From Paracoccus jeotgali (GTDB taxonomy: Bacteria > Pseudomonadota > Alphaproteobacteria > Rhodobacterales > Rhodobacteraceae), in assembly GCF_002865605.1 (NCBI RefSeq), contig NZ_CP025583.1:2460501-2524500 (forward strand): a stretch of DNA of 64,000 nucleotides. The letters run 5' to 3'. Below are positions 31,746 through 42,575 of this stretch, piece after piece. The position numbers and the translations under genes were made by a program. How positions within the stretch are numbered: the stretch's first letter is position 1; each line of letters starts with the position of its first letter. Below the pieces are notes generated by a model that was not told the origin of the DNA, made no database searches, and saw only the letters and a list, made by a program, of their open reading frames with translations.

Positions 31746-33425
31746 CTAGCTAGCGCCTGCCCGCATGAAGGTCCAGCCGATCTGCACCGCCTCGGCGCGC
31801 AGATGATGGGCCAGCACGATCTGGATCGAGGGGCGCGGATCGGGCAGCCCGGTTTCCAGCCAGGCCGAGGGTTCCAGCCGCAGCGCGGCGACCAGATCAT
31901 GGCTGAAATACCACTCTTCCCCGCCGGGCAGGACCAGCCGCACCGCGTCGCCCTCCTGCCACGCCTCTATATCGGGGTGCAGGTGAAAGCGGATCTCGAA
32001 GCCGATGCCGTCGGGGCGGTTGGCCAGCAATTGCTCCAGCCGGCCCTGTCCCGCGATGTCCAGCGCGGCCAGCGTATCCTCGCCGCTGAAGTGATCGCCG
32101 CTGGCGGACAGGTAAAGCTCGCGCAGATGGGTCAGGCCGTGCGTGCCGACCCAGCCGTCATGCCCGGCCAGGATCGAGGCCGCCTCGCGCGGGGGCGGGG
32201 CGGGCGCGTCGGGGGGCAGCAGGTTGCCGTCGGCGTCGCAGGGACCGGCCCAGACCTGTTGCGGCAGCAGGGTCAGCCGCTCATGCCCCTGCGCGTCGGG
32301 GGGCAGCAGCTTGGCGGAACTGAGGCCCGACAGGCTGAGCGTCGAATGACACGCGGTGGCGCGGCTGGCACGGGCCCAGGCCTCGCCGAACAACCGGCCC
32401 GAGCCGCAGCTGACCACGATCGGATGCCGGGCCGAGGTGAACTCGATCCCCAGCGTCGAGGCATGGGCATGGGCGGCCGCCGGTCCGGCCGGGGGCGCGG
32501 CGGCGTCCAGGATCACCGTCGCCCGCGCCCGCGCCAGCCGGGCGAAGCCCATCGCATGCCCGCTGGCGGTCACGGCGGGCCCCGACGCCGCCCGCAGGCT
32601 GTGGTCCAGCCGTCCCGACACGCCGCGCCCGCCGCCGTGAAAGCGCGGCAGGGCACCGTCGGCGTGGCGTAGCGCGCGCAGGATCGGCGCGATCTCGTCA
32701 ATGGCGGCGGTGATCGGGGGTGGCAACGGCAGTCCGGCCTCGGCCGCCGTCTGCTTGACCCAGGCCAGCAGCGACAGGCAACCCAGCAGCAATTCGGGCG
32801 AGCGGCTGCGCAGCACGCCCTGATGGATGCTGGCATCCAGCGCCTGCGCCAGATCGTCCAGCGCGGGGGCGGCCTGCGCCTCGGCGCCCTTCAGCAGCAT
32901 GGCGGCGATGGCGCGGCCCGACAGCGCCTCGATCTGCGGCAAGCCAACGGGCGCCTGATGCCGCGACAGCCAGTCAAGCTGGCGGTGCAGGCTGTCAAAG
33001 ATCGGCTGCGCCTGTTCGCGCGACAGCCCCGGCAGGATCTGGCCCGAGTGAAACAGCCAGCGCAGCACCCGGCGCCCGGTCACATCGGCCCGCCATGCCG
33101 GGTCGGTTGGCCCGGTCACGCCAGCGTCATCTGCCGTTTCGGGCGGGTCGCCGAACGCCGCCAGCCAGTCCAGCACGCGGCGCTGCGCCATGTCGCGAGC
33201 CTTGGCGTTGCCCACCGCCGCCAGATCGTCCAGCCAGCCAAAGCCGTGCAGCTCCGCCGCCGTGTCGGGCGGCAGCGCCGGGCTGCCCGCGGCAAAGGGA
33301 TCGCCGGTGATGCTGCCGCCGGTCAGCCGCAGCGCGCCGTCCAGAATCTCTTGCCCGCGCCGGGTCGAGCCGAGGCTGCGCGGCTCGGGCCTGCGGGTGA
33401 AACCATAGGGGCGGGACTGGGTCAT
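31746..33425 (-). CDS. Heparinase II/III family protein
   Basis: A 559-residue protein with the alpha/alpha-toroid first half and beta-sandwich second half of heparinase II/III-like proteins. The FHGGGRGVSGRLDHSLRAA segment and ARHPIVVSCGSG mark the junction. There is no signal peptide. In Rhodobacterales this gene is regularly found between rsmB and purH, where its substrate is unknown; polysaccharide lyase activity is inferred from the family only. The ATG at 33425, eight bases after the rsmB stop, is chosen although the frame is open much further upstream. Confidence 0.85.
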   Translation of the reverse strand: MTQSRPYGFTRRPEPRSLGSTRRGQEILDGALRLTGGSITGDPFAAGSPALPPDTAAELHGFGWLDDLAAVGNAKARDMAQRRVLDWLAAFGDPPETADDAGVTGPTDPAWRADVTGRRVLRWLFHSGQILPGLSREQAQPIFDSLHRQLDWLSRHQAPVGLPQIEALSGRAIAAMLLKGAEAQAAPALDDLAQALDASIHQGVLRSRSPELLLGCLSLLAWVKQTAAEAGLPLPPPITAAIDEIAPILRALRHADGALPRFHGGGRGVSGRLDHSLRAASGPAVTASGHAMGFARLARARATVILDAAAPPAGPAAAHAHASTLGIEFTSARHPIVVSCGSGRLFGEAWARASRATACHSTLSLSGLSSAKLLPPDAQGHERLTLLPQQVWAGPCDADGNLLPPDAPAPPPREAASILAGHDGWVGTHGLTHLRELYLSASGDHFSGEDTLAALDIAGQGRLEQLLANRPDGIGFEIRFHLHPDIEAWQEGDAVRLVLPGGEEWYFSHDLVAALRLEPSAWLETGLPDPRPSIQIVLAHHLRAEAVQIGWTFMRAGAS

Positions 33426-33433
33426 GGCGGTAT

Positions 33434-34753
33434 CTAGCGGGGCGCCAGCGGCTTTCGCAAGCCGGCGATGAAGAACCCGTCCATGCCGCCCAGATCGGGC
33501 CAGTGATCGGGCCGCAAGCGCAGCCCGCCCTGCGCGGTCAGCCAGTCGGGCGCGATGCCGGGCAGGTCCACCGGCAACACGCTCAGCCCCGGATGCCGCT
33601 GCAACGCGGCGGCAAGCTGGTCCTCGCCTTCGACCGGCAGCAGCGAGCAGGTGGCAAAGACCAGCCGCCCGCCCGGCGCCAGCAGGCTTAGCGCGTGGTC
33701 GATCAACTGCGCCTGCAACGCCGTCAGCCCGGCCAGCGCCGAGCCGTCGCGGATCAGCGGCAGGTCGGGATGGCGGCGGATGGTGCCGGTGGCCGAACAG
33801 GGCGCGTCGAGCAGGATGGCGTCGGGCGCGCGGTCGGGCGTGAATTGCAGGGCATCGCCCACGACCACCTCGGCCGAAAGCCGGCAGCGGGTCAGGTTCT
33901 CGTGCAGGCGCGCCAGCCGCGCGGCCGACAGATCGACCGCCGTCACCTGCGCCCCGGCCGCCGCGATCTGCAGCGTCTTGCCGCCCGGCGCGGCGCAAAT
34001 GTCCAGCACATATTCGCCCGGCTGCGGGTCCAGCAGCCGCACCGCCATCGCTGCCGCCGCGTCCTGCACCCACCAGTCACCCTCGGCAAAGCCCGGCAGG
34101 GCACTGATCTGCCCCGCCTCGCGCAGGCGGTAGCTGCCGCTTGGCAGCTTTTCGCCCGGCGCAGTGCGGCCGGGCTGGGCGGTCATGTCGAGGGGCGCGC
34201 CCTGCTGATGCGCGGTCTCGATCGCCAGCGCCACGTCTTCGCCCCAGGCGGCGATGACGGGGTCGCGCAGCCAGTCGGGCATCATCTCGGGCGGCAGCGC
34301 GGCCCATGCCTCGCTTTGCCCGGCCACCTTGCGCAGCACGGCATTCACCATCCCGGCGGCGGCGCAGCCCTTGGGCCCCATGCCGCGCACCAGATCGACC
34401 ACGGCGTTGACGACGCCATGCGGCGCCTCGCCCAGTTCCAGCAGCTCGACCACGCCAAGGCGCAGCGCGTCCAGAACCTCGGGGCGGGGCTTGCGGGACA
34501 GAAGCGGGACCAGCAGCGCGTCGGCGCGGTCGATGTTGCGCAGCACCGCCAGCGCCAGCCGCTGCCCGCGCGCCCGCTCGGCCGGGTCCAGCCGCGCCAG
34601 CGCGGTCGGCTGATCCGACAGCGACAGCCCCTGCCCGACGCCCGCCAGCAGGCGCAGCGCGCCCTTGCGCGCGGCATCGACGCGCGGCGGCGGGGTCGCA
34701 GCCTGCCCCGGCGGGCGCTGCGAGCGTGGTTTGCGTGCTGGCGGCTTGTTCAA
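33434..34753 (-). CDS. rsmB: RsmB/NOP family 16S rRNA m5C methyltransferase
   Basis: A protein of about 439 residues. An N-terminal NusB-like RNA-binding domain (RRID-like AVLRNIDRADALL, LGVVELLELGEAPHGVVNAVVD) is followed by the SAM methyltransferase with VLDICAAPGGKTLQIA near 247 and the two catalytic cysteines in DAPCSATGTIRRHPD (near 314) and FATCSLLP (near 364). The best start is TTG at 34753, with GGGAAAGGG upstream and a typical NKPPARK opening. No in-frame ATG or GTG fits as well. It is divergent from the DUF1674 gene. Confidence 0.88.
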   Translation of the reverse strand: MNKPPARKPRSQRPPGQAATPPPRVDAARKGALRLLAGVGQGLSLSDQPTALARLDPAERARGQRLALAVLRNIDRADALLVPLLSRKPRPEVLDALRLGVVELLELGEAPHGVVNAVVDLVRGMGPKGCAAAGMVNAVLRKVAGQSEAWAALPPEMMPDWLRDPVIAAWGEDVALAIETAHQQGAPLDMTAQPGRTAPGEKLPSGSYRLREAGQISALPGFAEGDWWVQDAAAAMAVRLLDPQPGEYVLDICAAPGGKTLQIAAAGAQVTAVDLSAARLARLHENLTRCRLSAEVVVGDALQFTPDRAPDAILLDAPCSATGTIRRHPDLPLIRDGSALAGLTALQAQLIDHALSLLAPGGRLVFATCSLLPVEGEDQLAAALQRHPGLSVLPVDLPGIAPDWLTAQGGLRLRPDHWPDLGGMDGFFIAGLRKPLAPR

Positions 34754-34807
34754 GTCGTGCCCTTTCCCTAGATCAATCGGTGATACCGCAACGAAAGGCT
34801 GCCCGCC

Positions 34808-34981
34808 ATGACCGACAAAAGCGATCTGCCCCCCGAAGCGCAACGCGCCCTGGCCGAGGCCGAACAGCGCCGCCAGCAGGCCGCGCCGCTGAATCTGCCG
34901 AAAGAGCTGGGCGGCCGCAACGGACCCGAACCGGTCCGCTTCGGCGATTACGAGAAAAAAGGCATCTGCGTCGACTTCTAG
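34808..34981 (+). CDS. DUF1674 protein (SdhAF4-type succinate dehydrogenase assembly factor)
   Basis: A 57-residue protein ending in the signature GGRNGPEPVRFGDYEKKGICVDF, shared with eukaryotic SDHAF4/Sdh8 and bacterial DUF1674 proteins. Family knowledge says it binds flavinylated SdhA and helps assemble complex II. The ATG sits in a 54-bp space divergent from rsmB. It stands alone on plus, with folD converging downstream. Confidence 0.9.
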   Translation: MTDKSDLPPEAQRALAEAEQRRQQAAPLNLPKELGGRNGPEPVRFGDYEKKGICVDF

Positions 34982-35018
34982 GACGCGGCTTGCCTGAACC
35001 GCTTTGCGTGCAGCCGGC

Positions 35019-35897
35019 TTACGGCGTTAGCCCCTCGGGGTCCGGCAGCCCGTTGGCGCGGCAGCAGGCGGTCAACGTGTTGGCCAGCAGGCAGGCGATT
35101 GTCATCGGCCCGACGCCGCCCGGAACCGGGGTCACGGCACCGGCGACCTCGGCCACGCTGTCGTAATCCACATCGCCCACCAGCCCGCTTTCGGTCCGGT
35201 TGATGCCAACGTCGATGACGGTGGCGCCGGGCTTGACCCAGTCGCCCCGCACCATGCCGGGCCGCCCAACCGCCGCCACCACGATATCGGCGGCGCGGGT
35301 GATCGCGGGCAGGTCGCGGCTGCGCGAATGGGCCACGGTGACGGTCGCGTTGTCGGCCAGCAGCAGCGCCGCCATCGGCTTGCCGACGATGTTCGAGCGG
35401 CCGATCACCACCGCGTTCAGCCCCGACAGATCGCCCAGCCGGTCGCGCAGCAGCATCAGGCAGCCCAGCGGCGTGCAGGGCACCATCGCCCGCTGCCCGG
35501 TGGCCAGCCGCCCGGTATTGGCGACGGTAAAGCCGTCCACGTCCTTTTTCACCGCGATGGCGTTGATGATCTCGGTCTCGTCGATGTGGTCGGGCAGCGG
35601 CAGTTGCACCAGAATCCCATGCACCGCCGAATCCGCGTTCAGACGCCCGATCAGGGCCAGCAGATCGGCCTGCGTCGCCTCGGCCGGCAGGCGATGTTCA
35701 TAGGAATTCATCCCCGCCGCCACGGTCTGCTTGCCCTTCGAGCCGACATAGACCTGGCTGGCTGGATCGTCGCCCACCAGCACCACCGCCAGCCCGGGCA
35801 CGAGATCGTGTTCGGCCTTCAGCGCCGCCACCTGCTGGGCGATCCGTTCGCGCAGTTCCGCCGCGAATGCCTTGCCGTCGATGCGTTCCGCCACCAT
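35019..35897 (-). CDS. folD: Methylenetetrahydrofolate dehydrogenase/cyclohydrolase FolD
   Basis: A 292-residue bifunctional enzyme interconverting methylene-, methenyl- and formyl-tetrahydrofolate. It has the catalytic [11 protein letters not shown] segment with Tyr and Lys, [10 protein letters not shown], the PCTPLG loop, the NADP-binding [12 protein letters not shown] and the terminal [16 protein letters not shown] lies five bases before the ATG at 35897; the frame extends upstream to 36131 without homology. It is monocistronic. Confidence 0.96.
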   Translation of the reverse strand: MVAERIDGKAFAAELRERIAQQVAALKAEHDLVPGLAVVLVGDDPASQVYVGSKGKQTVAAGMNSYEHRLPAEATQADLLALIGRLNADSAVHGILVQLPLPDHIDETEIINAIAVKKDVDGFTVANTGRLATGQRAMVPCTPLGCLMLLRDRLGDLSGLNAVVIGRSNIVGKPMAALLLADNATVTVAHSRSRDLPAITRAADIVVAAVGRPGMVRGDWVKPGATVIDVGINRTESGLVGDVDYDSVAEVAGAVTPVPGGVGPMTIACLLANTLTACCRANGLPDPEGLTP

Positions 35898-36145
35898 GTC
35901 AGCCCCCGAAAACCAGTTGATGCGTTGACCAAAGCGCCGATTTCGGCGTGGCGGTGTCATGCCCGCTGCACCGCCGCCGCGCAACCCGTATCGACGGCCA
36001 GGGCGTGGCAAAAATGCCGCGGCGCCGAATCCCGAAACTGAATCGGAACCCTGCGAGAGCGCGCACGTTGGACCGTACAAGGTCAGGAATGAGGGTCGAA
36101 GGCGCCAGTGACGCCGGGACTTCAGGACCAATGAAAGGGCAGGCC

Positions 36146-36226
36146 ATGGACAGGCTTGGAATGATCATAAATATCGGGTTTGCGCTGATGCTTGTGGTCG
36201 GCGTGACGGTGCTGATGGTCTTGTAA
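36146..36226 (+). CDS. Putative 26-residue single-pass membrane peptide
   Basis: The frame encodes [20 protein letters not shown] and six further hydrophobic residues, so the peptide is almost entirely one transmembrane helix. AGGG lies six bases before the ATG and a strong terminator begins about 40 bases after the stop, which favours a real small gene. No family is recognised. An ATG at 36131 would add five residues. Confidence 0.45.
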   Translation: MDRLGMIINIGFALMLVVGVTVLMVL

Positions 36227-36266
36227 GGACCACGTCACTTGAGGGCCCACAATCGAGCGTGATGGA

Positions 36267-36295
36267 AAAACCCCGGTCGCAAGAACCGGGGTTTT
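36267..36295. terminator. Bidirectional terminator between the small membrane peptide and ftsH
   Basis: A perfect 11-bp stem, AAAACCCCGGT with ACCGGGGTTTT and a seven-base loop, has A/T ends on both sides. It ends ftsH on minus and the small gene on plus. Confidence 0.9.
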
Positions 36296-36308
36296 CCCAT
36301 GGCGGCGC

Positions 36309-38210
<1,902 letters not shown>

Positions 38211-38267
38211 AGGGCGATCCTCCGGCGGGGATGGTTTGTGCTGAAAATAGGGATTCGGGGGCGGGGT

Positions 38268-39527
38268 TCAATGCCCAAGCAGGATTCGGCGGAAATCGGT
38301 CAGCTCGCGCAGGGGCGCGGCGGTCAGGCCGGGCGCGGGTGCCAGCGACGGGGCGAACAGGTCGTCGCCGCGCCGGATCGCGGGCAGGGCTTGCGCTTCC
38401 AGATGGGTCAGCCCCGCCGCGCGCCAGTCAAAGCGGTGGGCGTCGGGCCCCAGCGGGCCGACCACATCGCCCGGTAACAATCCCGACAGCCGCCAGCGCC
38501 GGTCCCAGTCCAGCGTCGGGTGCTGCGCCGTGACCCGCGCCGCCGCGGCCGGTTCGCGGTGAATCAGCAGCATGTGGGCCGGGTCCAGCACCGCGCCCCC
38601 CAGCGTCGCCCGGCGGTTCTGCGCCAGCTTGGCCAGCGCATGTTCCACCGCCGCCCGGCGCGGGGGATAGTCGGCGCCGGTGACAAAGCGCAGCCCCGCC
38701 AGCAGCAACCGGCGGCGCTGTTCGGGCGGCAGCGCGTCCAGCGCGTCACGGTCCAGCAGCAGGCTGCCGGCGCGGGTCAGGGCGCTGTCGGCAATCCCTG
38801 TCAGCCCCGCATCCAACGCATCCCGCGCCGCGGCAAGATGCCGCGCCGACAGCGCCAGCATCGCGGGGTCGAGGCCAAGCTGCCCCATCGCCAGCCGCAG
38901 CCGGGCGCGGTGAAAGCGCGGGTCGCTGTTGCTGGGGTCCTCGATCCACGTGACGCCGATGCCGCGCAGCCAGTCGCGCAGCTCGTCGCGCCCCAGATCC
39001 AGCAGCGGCCGCAGCCAGATCACGCCGCGATCCTGCCGCCGCTCGGCCATCCGCGCCAGCCCGTCGATGCCCGCCCCGCGCGACAGCCGCATCAGCAGCG
39101 TCTCGGCCACATCGTCGCGGGTGTGGCCGGTGGCAACCGCCGCCAAGCCCTGCGAGGCCGCCCAATCGGCCAGCAGCGCCAGCCGCGCCTTGCGGGCATT
39201 GCCCATCAGATTCCCCGTGGCCTCGCCGCCGGACCAGTTCAGCACCCGATGCGGGATGCCCAGCCGCTGCGCCTGTGCGCCCGCCATCGCGGCCTCGGCC
39301 GCCGAGCCGGGGCGCAATCCGTGATCGACACTCGCCGCCGCCAAGGGGACGCCGCGCGCCGCGGCCCAGCGATGCGCCAGATGCAGCAGCGCGACGGAAT
39401 CGCCGCCGCCTGACAGCGCGATGCCGAAGCCCCCCGGCAGATCGCCCGCCAGCCGGTCCAGCGCGGCAAAAGCCCGCCGCGTCAGCGCGTCGTGTCGTGG
39501 GTCGGTCGCCTCTGGCCTAGCCGTCAC
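38268..39527 (-). CDS. tilS: tRNA(Ile)-lysidine synthase TilS
   Basis: A 419-residue ATP-dependent enzyme placing lysidine on C34 of the CAU-anticodon isoleucine tRNA. The PP-loop SGGGDS at residues 39-44 and the downstream ATGHTRDDVAETLLMRLSRG and IEDPSNSDPRFHRARLR motifs are diagnostic. The GTG start at 39527 overlaps the end of cpoB by 11 bases. ftsH follows after 57 bases, giving the widespread tol-pal-cpoB-tilS-ftsH order. Confidence 0.94.
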   Translation of the reverse strand: MTARPEATDPRHDALTRRAFAALDRLAGDLPGGFGIALSGGGDSVALLHLAHRWAAARGVPLAAASVDHGLRPGSAAEAAMAGAQAQRLGIPHRVLNWSGGEATGNLMGNARKARLALLADWAASQGLAAVATGHTRDDVAETLLMRLSRGAGIDGLARMAERRQDRGVIWLRPLLDLGRDELRDWLRGIGVTWIEDPSNSDPRFHRARLRLAMGQLGLDPAMLALSARHLAAARDALDAGLTGIADSALTRAGSLLLDRDALDALPPEQRRRLLLAGLRFVTGADYPPRRAAVEHALAKLAQNRRATLGGAVLDPAHMLLIHREPAAAARVTAQHPTLDWDRRWRLSGLLPGDVVGPLGPDAHRFDWRAAGLTHLEAQALPAIRRGDDLFAPSLAPAPGLTAAPLRELTDFRRILLGH

Positions 39528-40536
39528 TGTCCGCGACCGTGCCGCAGGATGCGGCCTTGGACAAGGCGGGCGCCTCGGCGGCCTCGGTCGTGCCGGGGAA
39601 GCGGCGCGTCAATTCGTCAAGATACAGGCAGGCATCCTGCGCCGCGCCCAGCGCGGGCATCAGCCGCGCCAGCGCCAGCAGGCTGGCCGGCGCCGACGGC
39701 CCGTCAGGCGCGGCCGAAAACGCCATCAGATAGGACGAGGCCGCCGCCCGATCCTGCCCCTGCCCCTGCTGCGCAAGGCCCAGCAGATGCAGCGCATCCG
39801 CCGTCAGCGGACCGCCGGCATGGGCCTCGGTCAGGTGGGTCAGGCGGGTGATCGCCAGCGGCCATTCCTGCGCCGCGATGGCCTGCCGCGCCTCGGCATA
39901 TTCGCGGGCCTCTTCCTCGGTCGGCGGGGTGGCGCCGCTGGGGGGCGCGCTGATCGGCGGCAGGGTGCTGGCGCTGACGCCGCCCTCGGCCGCGGGTGCC
40001 GGGCTGCTGCCGGTCAGATTGGGCAGACCGGGCAGCGCTGCATTGCCGCTGCCGCCCAGTTCGGCGGTCATCAGGCTGCCCAGATCGCAGTTCGGGTCCA
40101 TCTCGCACAGGCGAAATTCCAGATCGCCGACGCGGTTGCTGCCGTCGGCCACCACCTGCCGGATGCGGTTGGCGAGTTGCTCGGTGCGGTCGGTCAGCGC
40201 GGCGATCTGCGCCTCCATCGCGTTCATGCGGTCGATGGCGCTGTCGCCGCCCGCCGCCGCAAAGCCCTGCGCGCCCGAGGCCAGCAGTTCAGCCCGCAGC
40301 GCCTGCAGATCGGCGGCTACGGCGCGCAGGCTGGCCTGCATATCGGCCAGCGTCGCGGCATCGGGCTGGGCCGCCGCCTCGGCGCGCGGCTCGGCCCCGT
40401 CGAGGTTGCCCAGACCCTGCGCCAGTTCGGCATCGTCCAGCACGATCGCGCCCTGCTGCGCGTGCAGCGGCGCGGCCAGCATCAGCGCGGCCGCGACCGC
40501 GGCCGATAGCCCCCGCCGTGCCCTGCCCCGGCCCAT
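39517..40536 (-). CDS. cpoB: Tol-Pal system protein CpoB (YbgF)
   Basis: A 339-residue periplasmic protein. A signal peptide ends near APLHAQ, a coiled-coil trimerisation region with regular leucines spans about 55-125, a Pro/Ser linker follows, and C-terminal TPR repeats run from about 195. CpoB links peptidoglycan synthesis with Tol-Pal constriction at division. It starts two bases after the pal stop (TGAGGATG). It overlaps tilS. Confidence 0.9.
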   Translation of the reverse strand: MGRGRARRGLSAAVAAALMLAAPLHAQQGAIVLDDAELAQGLGNLDGAEPRAEAAAQPDAATLADMQASLRAVAADLQALRAELLASGAQGFAAAGGDSAIDRMNAMEAQIAALTDRTEQLANRIRQVVADGSNRVGDLEFRLCEMDPNCDLGSLMTAELGGSGNAALPGLPNLTGSSPAPAAEGGVSASTLPPISAPPSGATPPTEEEAREYAEARQAIAAQEWPLAITRLTHLTEAHAGGPLTADALHLLGLAQQGQGQDRAAASSYLMAFSAAPDGPSAPASLLALARLMPALGAAQDACLYLDELTRRFPGTTEAAEAPALSKAASCGTVADSDG

Positions 40537-40538
40537 CC

Positions 40539-41099
40539 TCAGACCCCGGCCGCGGGCGGCACGACGACCGTCACCGCGCGGCGGTTGCGGGCGAGGCAGG
40601 ACGCCTCGGAGGCGCAGATCGCGGCGGGGCGTTCCTTGCCATAAGAGACGGTGCGGATGCGGGCGGACTCGACCCCTTTCGACACCAGATACTCCTGCAC
40701 CGAGGTCGCCCGCCTTGCGCCAAGCGCGAGGTTGAACTCTCGGGTGCCGGGCTCGTCGGCATGGCCCTCGACCACGGCGCCAAAGCCTGCGTTCTGCGCC
40801 AGCCATTGCGCCTGACGGGTCAGCGTCGCCCGCGCCTCGTCGCCCAGAACCGCCTGCCCCTCGTTGAAATAGACGGTGGTCCCGGCCGCCGCGAAATCGG
40901 TGCCGGGGGCGATGGTCTGCGCGCCGGGCAGCAGGTTGCCCGGCCGGTTCACGTCGCCGCGATAGATCGCGCCGCCATCGGCGGCCGTGCTGTAGGGATC
41001 GCGCACCCCGGCCTGCATCACCACGCCGTCATCGGGCGGGGTGCAGGCGGCCAGCGACAGGGTCGCGGCAAGAACGGGCAGGATCAGGGTCAGACGCAT
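40539..41099 (-). CDS. pal: Peptidoglycan-associated lipoprotein Pal
   Basis: A 186-residue outer-membrane lipoprotein with lipobox LAAC (Cys19) and a C-terminal OmpA-like peptidoglycan-binding domain. That domain contains VYFNEG, VVEGHADEPGTREFNLALGARRA and VSYGKERP, matching the Pal consensus. It works with TolB and TolA to draw the outer membrane inward at the septum. It is in the standard position between tolB and cpoB. Confidence 0.96.
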   Translation of the reverse strand: MRLTLILPVLAATLSLAACTPPDDGVVMQAGVRDPYSTAADGGAIYRGDVNRPGNLLPGAQTIAPGTDFAAAGTTVYFNEGQAVLGDEARATLTRQAQWLAQNAGFGAVVEGHADEPGTREFNLALGARRATSVQEYLVSKGVESARIRTVSYGKERPAAICASEASCLARNRRAVTVVVPPAAGV

Positions 41100-41120
41100 C
41101 GATCGGCTCCTCGGCCGCTA

Positions 41121-42575
41121 TCAGGGCAAAAGCGGCCCCCAGGCAGGGTCAGAGGCCGCGATGTTCAGCGCCACAGGTCGCATGTTTCGTCCGGTGATGT
41201 CCACCGAATGCAGCCGCCCGCTATCCTCTCCATCGGTGAAGCGTGTGAAGATCAACACACGTCCGTTGGGCGACCAGCTTGGCCCGGCATCGCGCCATGC
41301 GGTATCCTCGGCAGCGGCGTCCTCGGGCGCGGGGATCTCCTGCTGCACCGCCTCGGGCGGCAGGTCGGTCGCCTCTTCAAGCGCCTCGCTCAGCGGGTCG
41401 GGGGCTTGGAGCCCCGGCGCGACCGGCCCGGACAGGATCTGTTCGTCGGACCCGTCCGGGCGCATGATGCCGATGATCGAGCCGGTCCCGGTCTGGCGGG
41501 TAAAGGCGATGCGGTCGCCGCGCGGCGACCAGGCCGGCTCGCCATAGGCGCCCTCGCCCCCGAACGAGATCCGCGTCGGGTTCGATCCATCCGCCCGCAT
41601 GACGTAAAGCTGCGAACTGCCCGAGCGGTCGCTTTCGAACACCAGATGCTGCCCGTCCGGCGACCATGACGGCGCAGTGTCGATGGACGGCCCCTGCGTC
41701 AGCGGCTTGGCGAAGCTGGGATTGTCCACCTGCATGATCCAGATGTCGGTATTGCCCGCCGTCTCGCGCGAGAATGCGATCCATTTGCCGTCGGGCGAAT
41801 AGCGCGGCGCAAAGCTCATCGCGCGGGGGTCGCGGGTCAGTGGCATGGAGTCAACGCGACCGAGGTCCAGCGACATGATCTGCGCCGTGCCGGTGGCGAA
41901 ATCGGTGTAGAGGATGGTCCGCCCGTCAGGCGAGAAACGCGGGCTCAGCACCAATTCGCCCGGTTCGGTCAGCCATTGCACCCCGGCCCCGTCCTGATCC
42001 ATCACCCCGATGCGGGTGACGCGTTCGGTGGCCGGGCCGCTTTCGCCGACAAAGGCGATGCGGCTGTCGAAATAGGGGCTTTCGCCGGTGATCCGGGCAT
42101 AGATCTGGTCCGCGATCTTGTGCGCGGCCCGGCGCCAGCCCTCGGCCGGGGCGTCGAACTGGATGCCGTCGCCCAAAGGCTGCCCGGCGAAGACGTCGAA
42201 CAGCCGGAACGCGACCGAGACGCTGCCCTCGGCCTCGACCACGCGGCCGGTCACCACCGCCTCGACCTGCGTGGCCTTCCAGGCGATATAGTCGATGCTG
42301 CGCTCGAAATGGGTCTCGGGTGTGTCGCCGTCCTGCGCGATCTCGAAAAGGCCGGTCATGGCCAGATCGGCGGCGATGACCTCGGTGATCTGGTCGCGCA
42401 GATCCTGCGCGCCAGCCTCGGCCTCGAAGCGCAGGGCGATAGGCATGGGGCGCTGAACGCCCTGCGTGATCTCGATCCGCAGCGGGCCGTCCTGCGCCTG
42501 CGCCGGGGCCGGCGGCAGGGCCGCCGCCAGCAGCAGGGCCGCGATGGTGGCGAGCGAGGCGAGGCGCCGGGTCAT
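41121..42575 (-). CDS. tolB: Tol-Pal system beta-propeller protein TolB
   Basis: A 484-residue periplasmic protein. A signal peptide ends near PAPAQA, then comes the N-terminal alpha/beta domain and a six-bladed propeller with repeated SPDG/WSPDG motifs (FSPDGRTILYTD, YSPDGKWIAFS, WSPDGQHLVF, WSPRGDRIAF, WSPNGRVLIF). An acidic Pro/Ala/Glu insert of about 45 residues lies between the last two blades (about 378-421) and accounts for its extra length. The ATG at 42575 overlaps the tolA stop (ATGA). Confidence 0.95.
   Translation of the reverse strand: MTRRLASLATIAALLLAAALPPAPAQAQDGPLRIEITQGVQRPMPIALRFEAEAGAQDLRDQITEVIAADLAMTGLFEIAQDGDTPETHFERSIDYIAWKATQVEAVVTGRVVEAEGSVSVAFRLFDVFAGQPLGDGIQFDAPAEGWRRAAHKIADQIYARITGESPYFDSRIAFVGESGPATERVTRIGVMDQDGAGVQWLTEPGELVLSPRFSPDGRTILYTDFATGTAQIMSLDLGRVDSMPLTRDPRAMSFAPRYSPDGKWIAFSRETAGNTDIWIMQVDNPSFAKPLTQGPSIDTAPSWSPDGQHLVFESDRSGSSQLYVMRADGSNPTRISFGGEGAYGEPAWSPRGDRIAFTRQTGTGSIIGIMRPDGSDEQILSGPVAPGLQAPDPLSEALEEATDLPPEAVQQEIPAPEDAAAEDTAWRDAGPSWSPNGRVLIFTRFTDGEDSGRLHSVDITGRNMRPVALNIAASDPAWGPLLP

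Noticed and set aside
29901..32672. 923-codon open frame opposite lspA, purH and the heparinase-like gene
   Set aside because: It crosses three recognised genes in antisense and has arginine/glycine-rich composition without any domain.
31746..34073. 775-residue heparinase-like protein using the longest frame
   Set aside because: The extra N-terminal part overlaps rsmB in antiphase and has no homology; the ATG at 33425 fits the gene spacing.
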